Numbered from the stretch's first letter, positions 43,201 through 52,092 are shown. The stretch is DNA of 64,000 nucleotides from UBA1715 sp045615765 (GCA_045615765.1 JAZLFM010000014.1:19211-83210); one strand, 5' to 3'. Notes: generated from the sequence alone by a model not told the origin. A program made the numbers and translations.

Positions 43201-45443
43201 GGAGTAATAGTTAGAACGAAGCCATCATACACATCACCTTTTTCCAAAGAAAGATTTTCTGTATTCAAAGTAATTGTTTCTACCGCAGGAGCTTCACAAT
43301 TATCAATAGAGAAAGTCACTTTCGATTCACCATAGCAACCATTTTGATCTTCATAAGCATATGCTACTGTATGAGAGCCAACAGACAAACTAGAAGGAAC
43401 GAAATCTTCTGCAATGATATCATCAATTGTAAAATCACCACCTGCTAAATCAGCAGAAAGAATAACTTTTGTATCAGAATCAGAGCAATATGATTTTTCG
43501 ATAGAGATTACTGGTTCTGGCAAAGCATTTACCGTCAACGTTGCTGTAGCTTTTTCGCTCACACAACCATTCACGATTTGTTCTACGCTATATGTGTATT
43601 CTTTTGCAGTTGTTACTGCTACTGTTTGAATTGATTCTGTTCCTTTTGCAACGCCATTTTCGTCATACCATTGAAGAGTTGCACCAGCAGCAAGGCTACC
43701 CGACATTCTCACAATATAGTCTGCTGTTGAGTTCAAACAAGCTTTTGTTGCGTCTGTCTTTGGAGTTGCTGGTTTTGGAGCAACAGCTACTACTACAGAA
43801 GCACGTGGACCTTCGCATCCAGGATTTTGAGATGCATAATATGTACCAGCAGCTGTAGGATTGAATGTTGCACCAGTACCTAATTGTTTTCCACCAGTCA
43901 CAGCATCGTACCATACAATATTCTTACCTGTTGCAGACAATGTTGGGAATTCTGTAGAGCCCTCGCAAACAGCATCTACATCTGCAATAGAAGGAGCCTC
44001 TGTAGAACAAGAAGTAACAGAGAATGTAACTGCTACAAATTCACTTTCACAAGAATTTTCCGTATTTGTTACATAAAATGTATATACTTTTTCAGCAGCT
44101 GTTGAAACAGATGGAGTATAAGTTGCACCTGTTCCTACTTTTGTTTTTGCATCATTATACCAAGTTATTATTCCAGAACCTGTTGCAGATAACTCAGGAA
44201 CTGTACCATTTATTTCCACTGTTGCAGGAGTTGCAGTTGGAATAGCAGGAGTTGTTACTACAATATCAACATCTTTACTTGCACTACACAAATCTGTTGA
44301 CACTGTGTATGTAATTGTACTTGATCCATTTTCAGGAGAGAAAGAAGAACCTGTAACACCAGTACCAGACCATACACCGCCAGCTGGAGTTGCAGTTAAT
44401 GTTTGTGCAGCATCGGCAGCACACATAGTTGTTTTTACCGAAGTCACATCTATCACTGGAGCAGCTTCAATAGTCAAAGTTACTGCGCGACGTTCTACAC
44501 TTTCGCAAGTTCCATCATTTTTAGCAACATAGAACTGATATTCTCCAGCAGCAGTTTTTCCATGTTTGAAAGCATTACCTGAATATAACGCCGTTCCACC
44601 TGTTTCTGCAGCGTACCAAACTGCAACATCTGTTTTATTTGCAAACGAAGCAGCAAGTGTTGCTGTAACATCGCTAGAGCAATATGAAGCATCTGGAATT
44701 TCTGTCGCCGTTGGAACAGAAGCTGTACAAGATTCTTGTACAAAAGTAACAGTATAGTCAGTAGTTGTTCCATCTTCTGCTGTTACCGTTATTGTCGTCA
44801 CAGCCTTTCCACTTGCATCAAAAGTTGTTGCCGCATCGACAGAAGCCGTCGCTCTAGAATCTAAGGCAACAGCGGAATAAGCGCTGGCAGCAGGAAGTTT
44901 TGCTCCAAAAGGCACGGAAATTTCATATTCCGTAGTTGTCGCAGAAAAAACAGGAGTTAATGTATTCGAAGTAATCGACAACGATTCCAACTCGCTGTTT
45001 GTATTTGGTTTACCAATAATGTAATCGAAAATTTCTCCAGCAGATTGTGTCATTAACGTACCTTTAACGGTATGATTAATCAACTTACTAGCAGAATTAT
45101 CCCAAACTTTGAATTCAACCTCTTCAGGTTCTGAAGTTGAGCCTGTCATATCAGAAGCATCACCACCATGAATAACTGAAGAAACATACAACTTACCATC
45201 GTACGCAAATACTTGTGCGACCATTCTACACTCATCGCCAACAAAAGCGCCGATAAAATCACCTTCTTCCACAACTATAGGGAATGTTGCATCGTACTCG
45301 TTAATTTTGACAGTACCAATAAACGCTGTCGAGCTAGTATAATTCACACGAGTCCATGTTGGATCTGACGCAAAAACTGAAACAGAAAACAAAGTAGCAA
45401 ATGCTACCGAAAATGTTCTTTTAAATATCTGCAATAACTTCAT
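40296..45443 (-). CDS. Giant T9SS-secreted adhesin with Ig-like repeats
   Basis: 1715 residues. Signal peptide (1-25). Then a beta domain (about 28-145), a cadherin-like beta-sandwich (about 150-235), and many Ig/PKD-like repeats with the pattern C-x-[AS]-P-x-...-W-Y-...-G-x-Y-x-x-x-C, spaced about 85 residues apart. BIG_2-type Ig domains appear near 725-805 and again near 1444-1518 (KITAVGAGTATITATS; GMIEAKQAGSTAISVSY). A helical segment (about 1291-1444) resembles two FIVAR-like repeats. The type A T9SS tail occupies about 1638-1715 (YPSVASSMITVAGV ... GLYYIVVSNNHKVKARSSFIKK). Surface-exposed adhesin by inference; ligand unknown. Confidence 0.93.
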   Translation of the reverse strand: MKLLQIFKRTFSVAFATLFSVSVFASDPTWTRVNYTSSTAFIGTVKINEYDATFPIVVEEGDFIGAFVGDECRMVAQVFAYDGKLYVSSVIHGGDASDMTGSTSEPEEVEFKVWDNSASKLINHTVKGTLMTQSAGEIFDYIIGKPNTNSELESLSITSNTLTPVFSATTTEYEISVPFGAKLPAASAYSAVALDSRATASVDAATTFDASGKAVTTITVTAEDGTTTDYTVTFVQESCTASVPTATEIPDASYCSSDVTATLAASFANKTDVAVWYAAETGGTALYSGNAFKHGKTAAGEYQFYVAKNDGTCESVERRAVTLTIEAAPVIDVTSVKTTMCAADAAQTLTATPAGGVWSGTGVTGSSFSPENGSSTITYTVSTDLCSASKDVDIVVTTPAIPTATPATVEINGTVPELSATGSGIITWYNDAKTKVGTGATYTPSVSTAAEKVYTFYVTNTENSCESEFVAVTFSVTSCSTEAPSIADVDAVCEGSTEFPTLSATGKNIVWYDAVTGGKQLGTGATFNPTAAGTYYASQNPGCEGPRASVVVAVAPKPATPKTDATKACLNSTADYIVRMSGSLAAGATLQWYDENGVAKGTESIQTVAVTTAKEYTYSVEQIVNGCVSEKATATLTVNALPEPVISIEKSYCSDSDTKVILSADLAGGDFTIDDIIAEDFVPSSLSVGSHTVAYAYEDQNGCYGESKVTFSIDNCEAPAVETITLNTENLSLEKGDVYDGFVLTITPKEAPTTVSWVSSNPKVVTVDANGKITAVGAGTATITATSTYTNTKSVSCEISVVAPVESVSFNNTKDLTVPEGNFVDISNYVVINPSDASIKNITWSASSSIVSVEDGVVSASAVEENTDVVITVTVTTEDGSSKSAQVTVTVVKDCNLSAPRVTNATQSICAGTSEKVTFLATGDAKATWIWEDESGKKVSSTNSFSTATTGRYLVYQELAGCESTKVPVTLIENAIPAKPVVSNVSVCEGEKGTFSADVVSIWYSADNTELSKGNTYSPAVAGTYLVKQYVDGCYSQATTVTYSINEAPEFTVTDVTATFGSTIPDLKVATSTDNTVTWYYNNASVGTGSSFPTKQTEIGTYTYYVVVSNKSTGCSSEKTPVSLQISDCDLTAPVVSKAEQSMCAEGIAPSFSTSATNSVVWYSDAALTKSVASTKTFSPSVTAAGTYYYYVVQKTTCQSPATKVALHVYELPLVSVSSVDALTTDDSPVAISASPAGGVFSGNGVTGSKFDPSVGVGVYTISYTYEDLNGCSNTATTKITVTKGATLDRTELGQTITLANSISAMYADDNLYPSSAKVILNQAIRVAQSYYDDYMSYTQADLDKQVADLKAAMDAFMASKIDGVDLSKLQQKIQEAITTASINESKKGTSVGNIPAESFNMLQNEIAAANNVLNSNPTSQNIVNSAVLSLQNAITAFLNSEIKNELTSVAFEADKIYLVEGQKYTPELILNPVGATSDYTNFTWTSSNNSVAQVYGSGMIEAKQAGSTAISVSYTNNAALSDRMVVVVTKVPEIISVEMSLKGDQLYLDFAESMSEPAPNVYSELYVYGKEIPMYNVKNVSLWPLNPNRIVISLGSYIDDPNDIVIEYKGNSLSSLYGASVPNFEYHMATTAVDDIVATSILAYPSVASSMITVAGVTEGDLIQFVSASGKTVMTLTADSENQEISVNNLTSGLYYIVVSNNHKVKARSSFIKK

Positions 45444-45549
45444 ACCTTTTGAAATATAAGTTTGTAAAAGTAAAAAAAATCAAAATCCCCTCCAAATCCG
45501 CATCCCACAAAAAATACATTCTAAAAGAAATTTCGATTCTTTACCAACA

Positions 45550-45768
45550 TTAAGACAAACGAGACATGGAAATCCCTATTATTTGCGGAAACAAAAAAGG
45601 CAGGTTTTTATCGCCTGCCTTCAATTTATTTCTGTCATACACTTTCTTTGACTTATGTATCCGCTGATGTTGCAACGGATGTCCAAACATGGAAATCTCC
45701 AATTCCCTGCTTGCTTTACGATTCGCACGAAGATAATCATCCTTCGTAATTGTTTGTTTCCGTTTCAT
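45550..45768 (-). CDS. Small basic protein, unknown function
   Basis: 72 residues, rich in Lys and Arg: MKRKQTITKDDYLRANRKASRELEI, then HKSKKVYDRNKLKAGDKNLPFLF. No signal peptide or membrane helix; the start fits a conserved-looking Bacteroidota small basic protein, but I cannot name it. Its last third lies over a strong terminator-like hairpin (45597-45621). The preceding gene, also minus strand, ends 9 bases upstream. Confidence 0.6.
   Translation of the reverse strand: MKRKQTITKDDYLRANRKASRELEISMFGHPLQHQRIHKSKKVYDRNKLKAGDKNLPFLFPQIIGISMSRLS
45597..45621 (-). terminator. Terminator hairpin inside the small protein's 3' end
   Basis: aaggcagg/cctgcctt, perfect 8-bp stem with a 9-base loop, followed on the minus strand by six T. 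It is within the reading frame, about 48 bases before the stop. Confidence 0.7.
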
Positions 45769-45777
45769 ATCAAAAAA

Positions 45778-46332
45778 TTATTTCAAACTTGAATATTGAT
45801 TTTGCCAATTAGGATCCTGCATATCCTTAATAAGTTTCCACATGTCTTCTCCATAGAAGAACTGGTCAAGTCCATTATAATGGTAGTTTCGTTTCAAAAA
45901 GGCCAATTGGGCGTCACTTGGCATAAAATCCTTTCCTGCCCATCCCTTTTCATTGCTTCCCTCATAAGGATATTCGGCATAACGAAGTTTCCATAAATTA
46001 TCGAATGTAGAAGCTGAAATCTTTTTTTCTTCCAACAAATTTCGTTTTTCAGGATTAGCCTTCGAAACCATTTCTCCTGCAACTTGGTGCATAAATTGAT
46101 CTTTCGACAACCAGGTTATTTTTTGTTCGCCTGTTGATTTTATTTGAATAAAACCATATCGAACAAAACCCATGTGAGTTGTTATTAGACTAATTCCAAA
46201 ATAGCCAGTAACGGTTATTTTCAGTTCAGGATTATTTTCTTTTTGAATGAAAATATTATTATTCTGAGCATAACCCGACACCGTCAGCAATGCGAATAAA
46301 GCGATTAATATATAACGAGTTGTTGTTTTCAT
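45778..46332 (-). CDS. Secreted protein, unknown function
   Basis: 184 residues from the Met at 46332 (MKTTTRYILIALFALLTVSGYAQ, signal peptide). The mature part is rich in Trp, Tyr and Phe near the end (YHYNGLDQFFYGEDMWKLI) and has no domain I recognise. It ends 9 bases before the small basic protein, with which it is likely co-transcribed. Longer start (46344) adds four residues. Confidence 0.65.
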   Translation of the reverse strand: MKTTTRYILIALFALLTVSGYAQNNNIFIQKENNPELKITVTGYFGISLITTHMGFVRYGFIQIKSTGEQKITWLSKDQFMHQVAGEMVSKANPEKRNLLEEKKISASTFDNLWKLRYAEYPYEGSNEKGWAGKDFMPSDAQLAFLKRNYHYNGLDQFFYGEDMWKLIKDMQDPNWQNQYSSLK

Positions 46333-46400
46333 AAAATTCTGCACGAAAATATCTAAAAATCAAAGAGTAAGCAAATTTCAGACCAAAATCCTACAAAAAA

Positions 46401-47168
46401 TTATTTCCAACACTCTGCACAATATGTTTTTTCGGTTTCTTTTTCCAAATTATCGGGAAGTACCGAAAAGAAATCTATTCCAACCATTTTCTCTATCGTA
46501 TCGACAGGAACCATATACGATGTCAATGGTTTATGACCGGATTCGTTCGGGAATACAAAGCCTATGCTTTCAACACCCGAATCAGTCACTCGAAGAAGTA
46601 CCTTGAAAAATGCAGACGGAACAGCTATATTGTTGGGTCCTATCGTTTTATACTTCTTTTCAACAATAGGACCACACACTACATAAATTGACTTATAATA
46701 CCCTGCCCACGTTCTAATTTTTTCTTCTAAAATTCTCCAATCACCACTGTTCAAATTAGGATTTTGGGGACAAATATTTGACAAATAAAAACTTTCTTGC
46801 ATTGCTTGTACACTCCACTTCATATCACCCGCAGGAGCCATGTGTCCACGATCGTAACCAGATCCTGAATAATCGTAAGTAGTAATTTCCACACCATTCA
46901 CAAGAGGATCCGGACAAAAATTACCATTTCCTTTACGAGGAACTGTACCCTGAACTTCCTCACTCGTAAGTTCGTAGGACACCCAATTTGGTATATGCAA
47001 CCGTTCATTATAACTAACCGTATAACCAACATGTTCTATTATTTGACTCGGATTGGAATTCCGTAGCACAGCAAGGTTAGCGGGCTGTAAATCATACGTT
47101 TGTGCAACAGTTATGTTAGAAACAACTACTGCAAGCAAACAAAACAATATATGTGCAAATCTTCTCAT
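46401..47168 (-). CDS. Secreted DNA/RNA non-specific endonuclease (NUC1 type)
   Basis: 255 residues from the ATG at 47168. Signal peptide (HILFCLLAVVVSNITVAQ). The catalytic DRGHMAPAGD (His base) and the metal-binding Asn in SNICPQNPNLNSGDW (NxxxN) are both intact. It should cut DNA and RNA outside the cell or in the periplasm. The start at 47207 would place the GTAGRGRC-type hairpin inside the reading frame; 47168 is preferred. No immunity-type partner is adjacent, as expected for a nutritional nuclease. Confidence 0.93.
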   Translation of the reverse strand: MRRFAHILFCLLAVVVSNITVAQTYDLQPANLAVLRNSNPSQIIEHVGYTVSYNERLHIPNWVSYELTSEEVQGTVPRKGNGNFCPDPLVNGVEITTYDYSGSGYDRGHMAPAGDMKWSVQAMQESFYLSNICPQNPNLNSGDWRILEEKIRTWAGYYKSIYVVCGPIVEKKYKTIGPNNIAVPSAFFKVLLRVTDSGVESIGFVFPNESGHKPLTSYMVPVDTIEKMVGIDFFSVLPDNLEKETEKTYCAECWK

Positions 47169-47179
47169 ACTAAAAAACA

Positions 47180-47200
47180 GAGACGACTTTACATCGTCTC
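47180..47200. repeat. GTAGRGRC-family hairpin (gagacga / tcgtctc)
   Basis: 7-bp perfect arms with a 7-base loop, in the 5' region of the nuclease gene. Same gagacg core as the copies at 12136 and 22094. Confidence 0.6.
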
Positions 47201-47425
47201 CATACAAAAAATTTATTTTATTAAGCTTCCTTTAATACTAATTGGTCTCTTTAAAACTATGTGCAACACATTAAATTTCTTTTGTGCGAGCATAGTTTCT
47301 TGATTTTGTACAAAAGTATGATTTTCAACTGAGAATTAGCAATGTAGTTTTGATAATTTTTCACGTAAATTGTGAGTTTTGATAGTTAATTTGTATTTTT
47401 ACCCTTAAATTTAACATTCATCATT

Positions 47426-48652
47426 ATGAAGAAAATAATATTTCTTGGATTAGGACTACTATCTATTGCTTTTTTAGCAACAAGCTGTAATGGAAAAGAC
47501 GACAGCAAACCAGTATTTACTATTGTATTTGACGGTCAAGGAAAAGTTGAAAATGATACTATCTTAGCAGAAGGGAAAATCAAAATTGCAGAACCAGCTG
47601 AACCCAAAGCTGACTATTTCAACTTTGCAGGTTGGTACAAAGAAAAAGAATGTATTAACCAATGGAATTTCAACACCGACAAGGTTGACTCGCCTATTAC
47701 GCTGTATGCGAAATGGGTAAACATAGGCAATTTCACTGTTACATTTGAGACAAAACATGGAGAAACACCTGAAAGTATTACAGTAGAATGTGGTTCAAAA
47801 ATCGAAAAACCAGAAAATCTTACCGACGAAGAATTCTATTTATATGGCTGGTACAAAGATGCAGCTTACATGACTGCATGGGATTTTGAAAACGACAGAA
47901 TTACAGAAAACACAACATTATATGCTCGTTGGAAATCTAAAATTAGCGGTTACAAATATTATGGTGCCGAACTATACTCAAAACAATCATTTAAGTATGG
48001 CCGTTTTGAAGCAAAAATGAAAATGGCTTTTGCTCCTGGATGCATTAGTTCTATGTTCTTGTATTACAACGAATCAGATACATACAACGATACACTTTGG
48101 AACGAAATAGACATTGAAGTCATAGGAAAAGACTCAACTAAATTCCAATCTAACATTATCACAGGAAAGAAAAATGCTCAAATCACAACTGAGCAAATGC
48201 ATACAACGACAACACAACCATACAATACAGATTATCACACATTTGTAATAGAATGGACTCCTGAATACATTTCATGGTCAGTTGATGGTGTTGAAATGAG
48301 AAGAACAGATGCAACAAACGATGTAAAAGACCAATTAAAGACTATGGTGCGTACAGAAAGTCTTCGCTTCAACCTATGGTCAAGTCTATCAACTAGCTGG
48401 GTTGGAAAATTCGACAACAAGAGATTACCAATCGCTCAATATATTGATTACATAAAATATTCTTCATACGATACTAACACGAAAGAATTTACAGAAAAAT
48501 GGACTGACGATTTTGAAGAATTCAACACAGCAAGATGGGGAAAAGGTAACTGGGATATCGGTCAAGTTAAGTTGCGTCCTACAAATGTTACTGTTGAAGA
48601 TGGTAATCTAGTTCTACAATTAACAAAAGAACCTATTTACGCTACTTTTTAA
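47426..48652 (+). CDS. Lipoprotein GH16 glycoside hydrolase with InlB-type repeats
   Basis: 408 residues; lipobox LATSC (Cys about 21). Two InlB/Listeria-Bacteroides repeats come first: FNFAGWYKEKECINQWNF ... ITLYAKW, and FYLYGWYKDAAYMTAWDF ... TTLYARW (about 30-170). The GH16 domain follows with the catalytic motif NEIDIEVIG (nucleophile Glu227, Asp229, acid/base Glu231), preceded by KYGRFEAKMK and followed by the strand HTFVIEWTPEYISWSVDGVE. The compact EIDIE form is lichenase/laminarinase-like. Likely cuts beta-glucans at the cell surface. No SusC/D pair is next to it. Confidence 0.92.
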   Translation: MKKIIFLGLGLLSIAFLATSCNGKDDSKPVFTIVFDGQGKVENDTILAEGKIKIAEPAEPKADYFNFAGWYKEKECINQWNFNTDKVDSPITLYAKWVNIGNFTVTFETKHGETPESITVECGSKIEKPENLTDEEFYLYGWYKDAAYMTAWDFENDRITENTTLYARWKSKISGYKYYGAELYSKQSFKYGRFEAKMKMAFAPGCISSMFLYYNESDTYNDTLWNEIDIEVIGKDSTKFQSNIITGKKNAQITTEQMHTTTTQPYNTDYHTFVIEWTPEYISWSVDGVEMRRTDATNDVKDQLKTMVRTESLRFNLWSSLSTSWVGKFDNKRLPIAQYIDYIKYSSYDTNTKEFTEKWTDDFEEFNTARWGKGNWDIGQVKLRPTNVTVEDGNLVLQLTKEPIYATF

Positions 48653-48674
48653 AGACAAAACAATAACAAAAAAG

Positions 48675-48706
48675 AAACGGGGCAGATTGTTAAGTCTGCC
48701 CCGTTT
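48675..48706. terminator. Bidirectional terminator
   Basis: aaacggggcaga/tctgccccgttt, perfect 12-bp stem, 8-base loop, A/T runs on both sides, between convergent GH16 and hddC genes. Confidence 0.9.
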
Positions 48707-48709
48707 TTT

Positions 48710-49411
48710 TTAGAATTCTATTTGAGCTCTCATATAATCTTCTGGTACACCAATATCTATAAAATAACCATCTGACACATAAGCATAAAACGACTGCGAA
48801 GCATAGAATTTCTCCATAATGTCTTTCTCGAAAGAGAATTTTTCACCAACAGAAAAACCTACGAACAACTTTTTGTTCAACATATAAATCCCGCCATTGA
48901 TATTTCCTTTTCCCGAAGCATTTTGTTTCTCAACAAAGCCAATAATTTGTCCATCTTCTGTAATAGACACACGACCATAACGAGAAGTATCGTCAACCGT
49001 ACGAAGTACAATTGACAGCAAGGTTTCTTTTTGTGTAAATAACTTCTCCAATACATGGAAATCTACACGGAACAATGTATCTCCATTTAACACAACAACA
49101 TTTTCCGTTTCGCACTTCTGCAATGCGTTAAGAATACCACCACCTGTTCCCAATGGAGAATCTTCGTGAGCATACGAAATTCTCATTCCATTGTATGCAA
49201 AACCAAAATACGACTCTATTTTTTCATGAAGATAGCCTGTGGATAGTACGATATGTGTAAAACCAAAAGACTGCAAATAGTCTAGTAAATAGGTAAGGAA
49301 CGGTTTCCCTTTAATAGGAGCCATAGGTTTCGGTACATCGTTCACAACACTTTGTAGGCGGGTTCCAAAACCGCCAGCCAAAACAACAGCCTCTTTTTCT
49401 ATATTGACCAT
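48710..49411 (-). CDS. hddC: Heptose-1-phosphate guanylyltransferase-like nucleotidyltransferase
   Basis: 233 residues. N-terminal nucleotide-binding LAGGFGTRLQSVVNDVPKPM matches the sugar-nucleotidyl transferase fold, and NGDTLFRVD carries the metal Asp. HddC activates D-glycero-D-manno-heptose 1-phosphate with GTP. The assignment leans on the adjacent hddA-like kinase, overlapping by 13 bases. Another sugar is possible. Confidence 0.8.
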   Translation of the reverse strand: MVNIEKEAVVLAGGFGTRLQSVVNDVPKPMAPIKGKPFLTYLLDYLQSFGFTHIVLSTGYLHEKIESYFGFAYNGMRISYAHEDSPLGTGGGILNALQKCETENVVVLNGDTLFRVDFHVLEKLFTQKETLLSIVLRTVDDTSRYGRVSITEDGQIIGFVEKQNASGKGNINGGIYMLNKKLFVGFSVGEKFSFEKDIMEKFYASQSFYAYVSDGYFIDIGVPEDYMRAQIEF

Positions 49412-50418
49412 GTTTTCAATCCTTCCGTTGTAAATTCGTATCGTTTAACTTGACCGCCAAATTGTTCCAAAGCTTCTACAACAGCATATCGCTCATTTTC
49501 AGGGCAATAAAAGAACATGAAACCACCGCCCCCTGCACCAGAAATCTTTCCACCCGTAGCACCAGCGTTGATAGCGGCAGCATACAAATCATCAATATGT
49601 TGATTGGTAATACTTTTAGCCATCTGTTTTTTATGCTGCCAGCCAAAATCAAGAATTTTACCTATAGCATCAATATCGCCTTTCAACAAAACTTCCTTCA
49701 TACGAATGGCCTGTTCTTTCACTTTATGCATAGACTCAACCGATGTCGTTTTCTTTTCCGCAACATTTTGTTGTTGCTCTTTAATAATATCAGCAGAGAC
49801 ATGACTTGTTCCTGTATAATACAAGACCAAATTATGAGTCAACTCATCTATATTTCGTTGGCGAATTCTCAAAGGATTCACAATAACATTATCGTTTTTG
49901 AACTCCATAAAGTTAAATCCACCAAATGTAGCAGCATACTGATCTTGTTTACCACCAGCAAGACCTAAATCAACACGCTCTATTTCGTATGCCAACTGAG
50001 CAATATCATATTCTCCCAAAGGTAATTTAAGCCATTCCACAAAAGCTCCCAAAATACTTACTACCAAAGTAGAAGAAGTTCCCAATCCTGAACCTGCAGG
50101 CACATCAACATACGAAGAGATACGAAACGACAACGGTTTGTGTGTAAACTGTTTTACTATCCTATTGTAAACACCCTTATGTAAAATAAAATATCCCTCT
50201 GTATCGGTTTCCATTGCCTGTACATATTCTTCACGCAAATGTTTCTCCTGAGACTCAAACACAACCTTACCGTCTTCTGTAGGAATAATGGTTGTATGAG
50301 CGTACATGTTTATCGTTGCATTCAAAATTGCACCGCCATAAATATCTGAATATGGAGACACATCGGAGCCGCCACCAGCTAACCCGAGGCGTAAAGGAGC
50401 TTTACTTCTTATTATCAT
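49399..50418 (-). CDS. hddA: GHMP kinase, HddA type (heptose 7-phosphate kinase)
   Basis: 339 residues from the ATG at 50418 (MIIRSKAPLRLGLAGGGSD). ATP loop GSGLGTSSTLV, substrate loop LGLAGGGSDVSPYSD and C-terminal SGAGGGGFMFFY are the GHMP pattern. Phosphorylates C1 of D-glycero-D-manno-heptose 7-phosphate, the step before GmhB and HddC. It overlaps the glycosyltransferase end by about 17 bases. gmhA and gmhB are not in the window. Confidence 0.85.
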   Translation of the reverse strand: MIIRSKAPLRLGLAGGGSDVSPYSDIYGGAILNATINMYAHTTIIPTEDGKVVFESQEKHLREEYVQAMETDTEGYFILHKGVYNRIVKQFTHKPLSFRISSYVDVPAGSGLGTSSTLVVSILGAFVEWLKLPLGEYDIAQLAYEIERVDLGLAGGKQDQYAATFGGFNFMEFKNDNVIVNPLRIRQRNIDELTHNLVLYYTGTSHVSADIIKEQQQNVAEKKTTSVESMHKVKEQAIRMKEVLLKGDIDAIGKILDFGWQHKKQMAKSITNQHIDDLYAAAINAGATGGKISGAGGGGFMFFYCPENERYAVVEALEQFGGQVKRYEFTTEGLKTWSI

Positions 50419-51553
50419 TCGAGTCAATTTCTTGAGTTAATTCATATAATGCATGCGTCATATTTGACCACGCATATTTTTGTTTTTCTATCTGTATATT
50501 TTCAACAAATTCATGCTCTTTCTCTTCCTTGAAATACTTCACCAAAGCATTTGCCACCTGTTCTGAATCAGGCTCTACAACATAACCGATTTTTCCATCA
50601 GGAACAATCTCGGCAAGACCACCGACATTTGTAACAAGCATAGGTTTTTCGAAATGGAAGGCAATTTGTGTAACACCACTTTGCGTTGCCGTTTTATATG
50701 GTTGAGCGACAATATCACAAGCGCTGAAATAAGTAGCAACCTCACTATCAGGAATAAAATCCGTACAAAGTTTTATTCTATCACCAAGTTGCAATTTTTC
50801 TATCAATTGCAAATATGGAGTAGCATCGCTATAGAATTCTCCTGCAACAATCAACGAAATATCCTCTTGTTTGACCTGTTCCATCGCCATTGCTTGAAGC
50901 AATATATCTAAACCTTTATAATCACGAATGAAGCCAAAGAAAAGAACATATTTTCCTGTTGTTGTCAGATGTAATTTTTCTCGAGCAACTGTTTTATCCA
51001 TACGCATACCATAATGATCATACAACGGATGTAAACAGAGTTTTCGCGGTTTAGTTTCGTTGAACAACGACAAATCGTCCAAAACAGATTTCGACATTGC
51101 TACAAATCCTTGTGTCACATTCACGAAATATTTAGAAAAAATCTTATCGCCAATTCGATGTTCATGTGGGATAATATTATCTAATATGGACAAAATCTTA
51201 GTATGACCATTAACTGCAACCATTCGAGCAATAGAACCAAAACAAGGCGACATGAACGGCAACCAATATTTCGTAATGAGCATATCAGGATTTTTCTTTT
51301 GCAACTCTCTTCCTACAGAAAACCAATTGAATGGATTACAAGAATTTACCCTTCGTTTTATGTGTAAATGAGAAGGTGCGGTTTCCGAACTATACTGGGT
51401 TTTTCCCGGAAACAATAAAGAAGGATATTGCAATGTAAATGTATATATATCAACTTCGTGACCTTCTTTTTGCAATTCCGTAGCCAATCGTTCATTAAAA
51501 GCAGATAAACCGCCACGATATGGATAGGCTGTACCCAAAATCACTATCTTCAT
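50402..51553 (-). CDS. GT4-family glycosyltransferase
   Basis: 383 residues. N-terminal GTAYPYRGGLSAFNERLA is a typical GT-B donor-side start, and the C-terminal donor site E-x7-E is around FEKPMLVTNVGGLAE. Probably adds a sugar to a surface glycan; its place with hddA and hddC suggests a heptose-containing polymer. Overlaps queH by 4 bases. Confidence 0.87.
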   Translation of the reverse strand: MKIVILGTAYPYRGGLSAFNERLATELQKEGHEVDIYTFTLQYPSLLFPGKTQYSSETAPSHLHIKRRVNSCNPFNWFSVGRELQKKNPDMLITKYWLPFMSPCFGSIARMVAVNGHTKILSILDNIIPHEHRIGDKIFSKYFVNVTQGFVAMSKSVLDDLSLFNETKPRKLCLHPLYDHYGMRMDKTVAREKLHLTTTGKYVLFFGFIRDYKGLDILLQAMAMEQVKQEDISLIVAGEFYSDATPYLQLIEKLQLGDRIKLCTDFIPDSEVATYFSACDIVAQPYKTATQSGVTQIAFHFEKPMLVTNVGGLAEIVPDGKIGYVVEPDSEQVANALVKYFKEEKEHEFVENIQIEKQKYAWSNMTHALYELTQEIDSNDNKK

Positions 51554-52092
51554 TTTGTTTCCTCCTTCTTACAACTATTCATACTAAATTCACAGGCACA
51601 ATAACATTGACGGTATAAATCTAATTCTTTACTCAGTTCTATACTTCGTTTATAACCATCTTTTTTCTTAAAGTCATAGTGCGTATATGTGGCATATTGC
51701 TCTCCTATTTCCTTTATAACCGCAGAATTTTTATGAGGGCTTATTGTCAATGTCGTAGCAAAATGTTCAAAACCGAGTTCTGCTGTTTTCTTTGCTGTAG
51801 CTGCAAGTAACGTTTTAAAACAAGAATGACACCGAATACCACCTTCTTTTTCCGCTTCAAGTCCTTTCACCTGTTCACGCCAAAATTCGTGATTGTACTC
51901 TCCCACTATCAATTCAACGCCAAAATGTTGTGCTAATTTTTCTATATAAAATTTGCGCTTTTCCCACTCCTCAAGTGGATATATATTTGGCATATAATAA
52001 TATAAAGTGACTTCCCAACCTTCGGACAAAAGTCGTTCTACCGAAGCAGAACCACAAGGTGCACAACAAATATGAAGCAATATTTCTTTCAT
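51550..52092 (-). CDS. queH: Epoxyqueuosine reductase QueH
   Basis: Last step of queuosine synthesis. 180 residues, family length. N-terminal LHICCAPCGSAS holds the CC motif and the C-terminal QCYCACEFS the second set of cluster/metal cysteines. It overlaps the POT gene by 4 bases. Its place between a transporter and a glycosyltransferase has no obvious pathway meaning. Confidence 0.92.
   Translation of the reverse strand: MKEILLHICCAPCGSASVERLLSEGWEVTLYYYMPNIYPLEEWEKRKFYIEKLAQHFGVELIVGEYNHEFWREQVKGLEAEKEGGIRCHSCFKTLLAATAKKTAELGFEHFATTLTISPHKNSAVIKEIGEQYATYTHYDFKKKDGYKRSIELSKELDLYRQCYCACEFSMNSCKKEETK

Noticed and set aside
43012..43335. Antisense open frame of 107 codons opposite the giant adhesin
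   Set aside because: Shadow of Ala/Thr/Val-rich repeat codons on the other strand; no promoter or start context.
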